A stretch of DNA of 64,000 nucleotides from the NCBI GenBank assembly GCA_027919835.1, contig JANVFP010000023.1, forward strand, positions 434,001 through 498,000, in the 5' to 3' direction. Shown here piece after piece: positions 58,373 through 64,000 of the stretch. Numbering within the stretch: the first letter of the stretch is position 1; each line of letters opens with the position of its first letter. The notes beneath the pieces are model-generated. The model made no database searches. It had not been told where the DNA came from and saw only the letters and a program-made list of their open reading frames with translations. Origin of the DNA: Lentinula raphanica. Its lineage: Eukaryota; Basidiomycota; Agaricomycetes; Agaricales; Omphalotaceae. Position numbers and translations under genes: made by a program.

Positions 58373-61300
58373 ATGTTGCGATGGCTTCAGTCGCGCGTCC
58401 AAATTATGGGCGGCTCCTGCGTCACAACTTCTCGGTGCGTCCTTCATAGAATCATATCGCATGGTCCGCGAGTACTAATAACAGTGCTTGAAGACTGCAT
58501 GTATCACGGACATTGTTCAATAGAGGCGTATCCTCTGCTCATGCTTTGAAGCTCAAAACCTCTATTGCGTCAACACGCTCGGTCACACGTCGTGTCCCTA
58601 ATACAGGAGAGATCCCTCGACTTCGCGAAAGAACGAAGAGTATCCCCATTGCGCATGAAGACGCGCCGAAGAAATATGCAAATGCGACTGAGGAACTCAG
58701 CTACCATCTTACTGCAGTCCCTGCGACGAAAGTACTACCGGAAACTCTTGCTTCACTGTACGACTCTGTGAGGACCAACAAACAACTCAAGTCGTTCAGT
58801 GCTGTCCAGCTCAGTACTTTGATCAAGATACTCGGCTCGTTCTCGTTGCAACAAGATGCCCAGCGTGATACGACAAAAGATTCTGGCCGCATGGCACCTG
58901 CCTCTTCCTACTGGTCGTATGTCCTGCGTATAGGGGAAGATAAGAAAGCGCTAGGGTTCTACCTTAATGACGGTGATCACTACTGGCTTATGTCGGCTTG
59001 GCTTGCGCGTTATTCATCGGAAAGAGATGGTATGTCATTACATATCCAACCCAAAAATCCTACTTAAGTCTATCCAGTGAACTCATTATCCAATGCCTCA
59101 ATTCATTATGGTCGGATATGGCGAAAGACAAAGTTCCCTGATATCCTGATCCCATATCTGGAAGCTCTATTATCCACTGGACACCCTGAGCATCTGAAGA
59201 CTGCTGTTGTCGACTTTTGTGGCATACTCAACCATCACTCGAACCTTCACGGACGGTCACTTATTTTCCTCTGGGATCTAACTTTGTCTTTCTCAAACGT
59301 GCTGACGACCGCTATGAAGGAAGATATACTCCAAGCTATGTGGAATCGTACCACCATGTCCCATGCTGCGGTACAACGCAGTCATCCTATGGCTACTCAT
59401 ATGTTCAACCCCTTCACCGAGCGACATGAACGTCTCCCTCTGAGTATCACTCACCTAATCACAGCTCTCGGGACGCCTTTATTTCCATTCTTTCAGATAT
59501 CCCTTCCCTTATCTGTACAGCAATGGGCTCGTCGTCAGGTCCATGCAGTTCTTTCTCCAGCATGTGCTATTGAAACTCGATGGACAAAATTTTCCCTTTT
59601 TGCGTTGAATCATGCTGCCCGTGATGGTTTGGGTAGTCGCACCCCTGTACTGGACCTTAATTCTATTGGCAGCCATTTTGAAGACTGGCATGTTGTCCTC
59701 ACTTTATCGATACTTGAAAATGTGGTAAACAATCGCACGCCTCCTTCTCAAGGATCAGCAATTCGCTCTATCTTGGGCGTGTTATGGGAACAGTGGATAC
59801 GTATCCAGGAAGAAAGACCCGTCTATGTCTCTCGAGCTGTTGTCGGTTCATTTCTGCAGCTTTCGGCACGCACACAAGATGCGCATATGCTGGGTCAATG
59901 TCGGCGCTATTCCATAGATAACGCGCTCTGGGCACCTAGCCCGAATCACACTGCTGCCGATCGAACTCAAATCGAAGCTCTCGTTGGTCACTACCTGGAA
60001 GCTTCTGTCGTCAATCATGGGAAGACCTGGCCAGCTATCCTTGCCTTTCTTAGCCAGCAAGAGGATGTGTTCATTTCTGTATCCCCCACAGATTTCGTCA
60101 TTGAGAAGTTTCTTCCCGTAGACGTCGAGACCTCTCATGGATTCTATGAATTCTGTGTCGAGCATGATATACCTGTGGGTGCGGACACCACGGCTATGTT
60201 GGCTATTGCCTTGCTGCCAATACGTATACATGATGTCTTCGCCATGCTCGAGCGGGTTTTCGACAACGTGCAAATGGAACGAGTTTTGATAGCTCTGCTA
60301 GAGACACTTCGGACCCAGCGTTATCAATATCTGACTCAGGCTTCAGGTCGTATCCTTGGACGTGCTTTACGGAGTTTCCTTCAAACTCAAACTCCATCCT
60401 CACATATGAAATACGGCTTACGATACTGTCTTTCGCGATTGGTCGTATCGGGCTGTACTGCAGATGCTATCCGGATAGTCGAACTAGTGAATCAGCGCGT
60501 TCCTTCCTTCTTGAACCCCAGGTTTCTACAACGACTACTCGGTATCTTCCTTCGACATCGTCAGTATAGGTTTGCTGTTCGCCTTTACTCTGTCGCGAAG
60601 AGCCAACCTGTCGATTCCCAGCAACGATTTCGCAAAAAGTTAATAAATGGGTTGATCAAGGGCAGAGCAACTGGACTTGCAAGGCAATTTCGAAGTTCGA
60701 TGTCAAGCTTGTCCACGCTTGACAGAACGTATAGAAAGAACTCTAAAAGCGTGCTGTCGGTCATACGGGAAAACCCTCGAGATTTGCCCAGTATCAAATA
60801 CGCTTTCACAGCGCTTCTTCTCTCGAAGCGCCCTTTAGCTGCGATGCGTTTATTCCGACGCTCGTTACCATACCTAGCTCCACCGACCAAGCTCTGGATG
60901 GGGAACATGTTCCTACATCGCATTTTCCAACGTTTTAACAAACGGAACGTCCAAGTTGTCAAGAAGACTCTTCGTGCAAAGAACTATCTTATGGCGAATT
61001 TCGGGTTTGCGGGAGATCGTGTCACGTTCAACATCCTGATGAAAAGCCTGCTTCACTGGAAAAACATCTCGTCTTTCAAGGCTCGGATGCTTTTCGACGA
61101 CTGCATACGGATGGGTTATCCTGTCGGTTCCCGTTGGCGGAGAGTCAACAACGTCCCCTTCGGTACGCAATATTCTTCGCCTGTCAACTTTGGATTATCG
61201 ACGTTGGACGGTCAAATATCGTTCCGCCGACATGTTCGACCGTTATACAAGATGTTCATCACAGCGTTCTATCTACGTAAAGATGCAGAGGCAGCGAAGA

Positions 61301-61419
61301 CCGTTATTGGCATTTTGAAGAACGAGGAGGTGGAAACTATATTGAGGCAACAACAACGAAATCGTAGTCGGCTTGTAGGATTGCAGAAGGTACGGTCTAA
61401 CAGAAAGCGAGCCAAGTGA
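58373..61419 (+). CDS. Large helical-repeat (PPR-like) protein, probably mitochondrial
   Basis: ATG at 58373 gives MLRWLQSRVQIMGGSCVTTS, a basic, acid-free, amphipathic start like a mitochondrial presequence. An intron (58435-58530) in phase 2 joins to RGVSSAHALKLKTSIAST. Two other ATGs just upstream or downstream are possible, but this one gives the best junction. A second intron near 59030-59075 leads to one long exon ending at 61419 (SNRKRAK). The protein (about 980 residues) is almost wholly helical with loosely repeated 35-residue-like units, e.g. DRVTFNILMKSLLHWKNISS and FLQRLLGIFLRHRQYRFAVR. The first is close to a PPR consensus. Such proteins bind organellar RNA. The exact target is unknown, and repeats are too diverged to count reliably. 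Confidence 0.78.
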
Positions 61420-61615
61420 TGTGGGTATAATTTATACTGGAATATTTGTAGCCTATAGAGACTAGTTCGTGAATTACATGTGCGTGATACGGGTGGAGAA
61501 GAAATGAGATCCAATACTTACATGATGTCTAAAAGTTGTAAACTACGATTATTGAGTTCGACAATATAACAGAGATCGCGAGAGCACAGAAAACAAAGCA
61601 GAATGAAAAGGTAGA

Positions 61616-64000
61616 TCATAGATACACAGCATATGTTCCAATCACAGGTCTATGGTCACTCCGTCCTTCCAGGCGTCTCATACCTCTATCATCGAGCGTA
61701 TCATAACTCAAACAAGCCACATCGCCTTTTCTGGGGGGCTTGATGCTATTGCCAGCAAGCGGCGTGGATAATGCATCAGAAGAGCTAGTTGGAGTTGAAG
61801 AATGATATAAGAAAGGGAAAAATCTCCACTTCGACGGAGTGGACACATGGTCCCGGGGGGTAGTATACGGTGAGGAAGAGGAATCGGCTGTGACGGGCGG
61901 CGCGGATGTCGATGCTCTCCTGGGATTTCTTTCAGGAACACCAGGCCGAGTTTGCTTTCGAGAGGAAGATGAGAACGATCGCTTCAGCTTCGAGGCATCG
62001 TGTTCATTCTGACTAGAAGGCTGGTTTGCAGGAGCGGTCATAGCTTCACCAGGAGAAGCGTCGAGCGGAAAAGAGACGGAGTTGCCGTACACGAATCTTG
62101 AGAACGGTGCAACTTGCTCAAGAAGATCAGGAGAGTGTAGCACGGAGGACGGCGTGCTATCGCCTCTGGGGGTAGGCGTTGCACTATTGTGGTTAGATAC
62201 GGAGGACGCAACAGAATGCCCTAACGATGACAACGAGCTGTATGATTCTCTCCGGGATCGAGCAGATAATGGGCGAAAGGCGTTGGCGAGAAATTGGCCC
62301 ATCTTCGTCCGGGGACGACCAGAATTCTCAAATTCCTCTACCCCAATTTCGGGTTCAGGTTGCACGGTACTTTTGAAAAGTATTCTGTCACACCTGTGCA
62401 AACGCATAACAACTTAGACATGAATAGAATTTTATAGAAAGGACAACTTGCCAGCTGGGGACCCGCTTCTTGTGTGAAGAATCGTACACGCCTTTGTCCC
62501 CTGGAGAAACATCACCATCGTCGCTCTGCGCTTGCGATTTCGAAGAATCAACCCGACTGCGTGGTGCCATATGGGATGACATAGCGTCCGGGCTGAGCTC
62601 AGGTTCAAGTCCATCAAGCTTCAGATCTTCTACAGATTGCTGAACCTTGCGCTTCTGAAGCTTTGTGACAAAATGATTCTGCTGCTGCTCTAGAAAAGGA
62701 GGTTTCTTGAGCCATTTAACCGGACTTGAAGGAACTGTTGGTGATAACAACGCGCGCCACTTCGTCTTGGCTTTGTGGGCAGCAACATAGAGGGAGGCTC
62801 GGCTTCCAGGTGCACTGGCGCTACGGGTCATGTTGGGTGTAGAGCTGAAATAGCCTTCGTCAGGTTGCTGCTCGGTGACCGCCTTGGAATGCATGGATGT
62901 CCAGATAGACGAAGCCATAGAGGTAGCCTCTTCCTCCCCTTCGGCGTCTGCATCGCCATCTCCTTCCCTATCTTCGTCTTCACCTCCGCCATCACTTTCC
63001 TGATCGTCATCGTCATTTCCCATCTCATGCTCTGTCGCCCGACCTGACTCCTTCTCATCGACTTCTGTCAAGCGGTGTGCCTTTTCGTGAGCGTGACGAT
63101 GTGGTTCTAGTTTTTGACCGGAACGATGTTTATTGCGTTTGAGGGTACGCAATACATCGTACTTGAAGGTAGGAGGGAACATGATCACACCTTCATTGAA
63201 CCCAACAAAAGCTCGACCGTGCTCCATTAGATTCTTGAGCTGATCGAACGCGAGTGCTTGAGCGTAATCTACGTTCGATGAATATATGGCACGGCAAGGA
63301 TGAGCGCAACAGGGTCTACCTTGTCTGGATATCAGCCAATCTGCATGTAGCCTGGAAATGTCAAGCCGAAAATTTAGGTCGCCAAAGACAAACGTATAGT
63401 CAAACTTGTCTGTTAGATCTGTTCAACGAGTCAAACTCTATGTGACGCAAAGTACAGAGGGGGTTTATCGACCTTCGGCCATCACACGTGGATCGTCGCT
63501 CGAGAGAAAATCGTTCACGGAAAGCTCAGTCTAGCGGTAGAACATATGAATCTGATTAGAGCAACCCTGATCACGTCTCGTGTCAAATCACACCTTGATC
63601 TTGTTGAAGTTGTTCAGGCGATCTTGTAGATTGGCTTTTTCGACCTGGGCTAAGGCCAGATTTGAGGTTGAGAACATATACAAAGTTGGAACGTTATGCA
63701 TACCTGCGAGATGGCAATTCAGGAAAAGGAAGGTACTCCCATCGATCTTAGCACTGATACCAACACCGCCTTTGTTGCCCCATCGACCACCCAGTAACCC
63801 AGCTGGCACAAATGCCTTGGAAGTACCTAGGATACGGGTTGATGAGCGACGCATAAGACGCGTGTATTCCACACGCACTTTCGACAAAAGGTTTGAGGTC
63901 TCGGTGGATATACAGTGCGAGATAGATCCCCAACAGCCGTTCTTTGCAAATCAGTTGATAAGGGCCCTTTTTTGTCGTTGGTTCCTTGATTGCAGTTCGA
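61616..64000 (-). CDS. Inositol polyphosphate 5-phosphatase, 5' end cut by window edge
   Basis: Removes the 5-phosphate from phosphoinositides or inositol phosphates (synaptojanin/Inp5x type catalytic domain). The visible part starts PYQLICKERLLGIYLALYIH and continues LLGGRWGNKGGVGISAKIDG, FLFLNCHLAGMHN, VFGDLNFRLDISR and FPPTFKYD. The catalytic end is KKRVPSWCDRILFKS, then GRSDHRPVIGTYAVYL, stop at 61616. These are the canonical motifs, all intact. Between FPPTFKYD and PSWCDR sits an insert of about 190 residues, very acidic (NDDDDQESDGGGEDEDREGD). A second Ser-rich insert of about 200 residues separates CDRILFKS from SDHRPV. An intron with a GC donor splits PSW|CDR. The N-terminus, where a Sac domain could be, is outside the window. 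Confidence 0.92.
62394..62451 (-). other. GC-AG intron within the 5-phosphatase catalytic motif
   Basis: Coding strand: CCCAGCTG|GCAAGT ... TGCACAG|GTGTGAC. Splicing gives Pro-Ser-Trp-Cys-Asp-Arg exactly. GCAAGT is the consensus for GC donors. The nearby GT (three bases on) would destroy the motif. Length 58 nt, normal for this genome. Confidence 0.75.

Overview
The window comes from a filamentous basidiomycete, most likely an agaricomycete. Its genes are packed on both strands and broken by many introns of about 50-60 nt with GTRNGT donors. The protein repertoire fits: a CYP5144/5150-like P450, GPI-anchored Ser/Thr-rich proteins, an RlpA-like (double-psi beta-barrel) secreted protein and a single-exon-like family of small secreted proteins. 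No bacterial, organellar or viral block was seen. There is no CRISPR array, and I found no convincing tRNA or rRNA. All gene models below were assembled by eye from spliced reading frames, so exon edges are approximate unless a junction is described.

Layout. 0-14.6 kb: a P450 cut by the left edge (-), an unknown low-complexity protein (+), a BTB/POZ protein (+), a sterol-glucosyltransferase-like enzyme (-) with a perfect TGACGTCA in its promoter, a small GPI-anchored protein (-) and an unknown coiled-coil protein (+). 15-20.6 kb: a tandem segmental duplication of an uncharacterised secreted-protein gene together with its long pyrimidine-rich leader; the second copy has lost one base and is frameshifted. 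21.3-31.3 kb: an RlpA-like secreted protein, eIF2 alpha, an EthD-like protein, an intracellular LysM protein, autophagy factor Atg17 and a GATA zinc-finger protein. 31.7-44 kb: Arp3, a C3HC (NIPA/Rsm1-like) zinc-finger protein, a pirin, the protein AMPylator SelO, a Bsd2/Ndfip-like adaptor and proteasome subunit Rpn7. 44.4-49.4 kb: a Pmc1-type calcium ATPase. 49.4-54.4 kb: a gene-poor stretch that hides a decayed copy of the GPI-anchored gene found at 11.4-12.0 kb. 54.4-64 kb: trehalose-6-phosphate synthase, ribosomal stalk protein P0, a large PPR-like mitochondrial protein and an inositol-polyphosphate 5-phosphatase cut by the right edge.

Most genes are housekeeping and share no pathway. Several neighbours are divergent over very short gaps (LysM/Atg17 88 bp, pirin/SelO 269 bp), so shared promoters are likely. 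The accessory material (15-22.4 kb and 49.4-54.4 kb) is where duplication and decay are visible.

The most useful observations are: (i) the duplicated secreted family with two CYGY modules per protein and its repetitive leader; (ii) the relic of the GPI-protein gene, including its promoter palindrome; (iii) a 4-nt microexon in SelO that supplies the catalytic Asp-Asn pair; (iv) GC-AG introns, one of which splits the catalytic PSWCDR motif of the 5-phosphatase.
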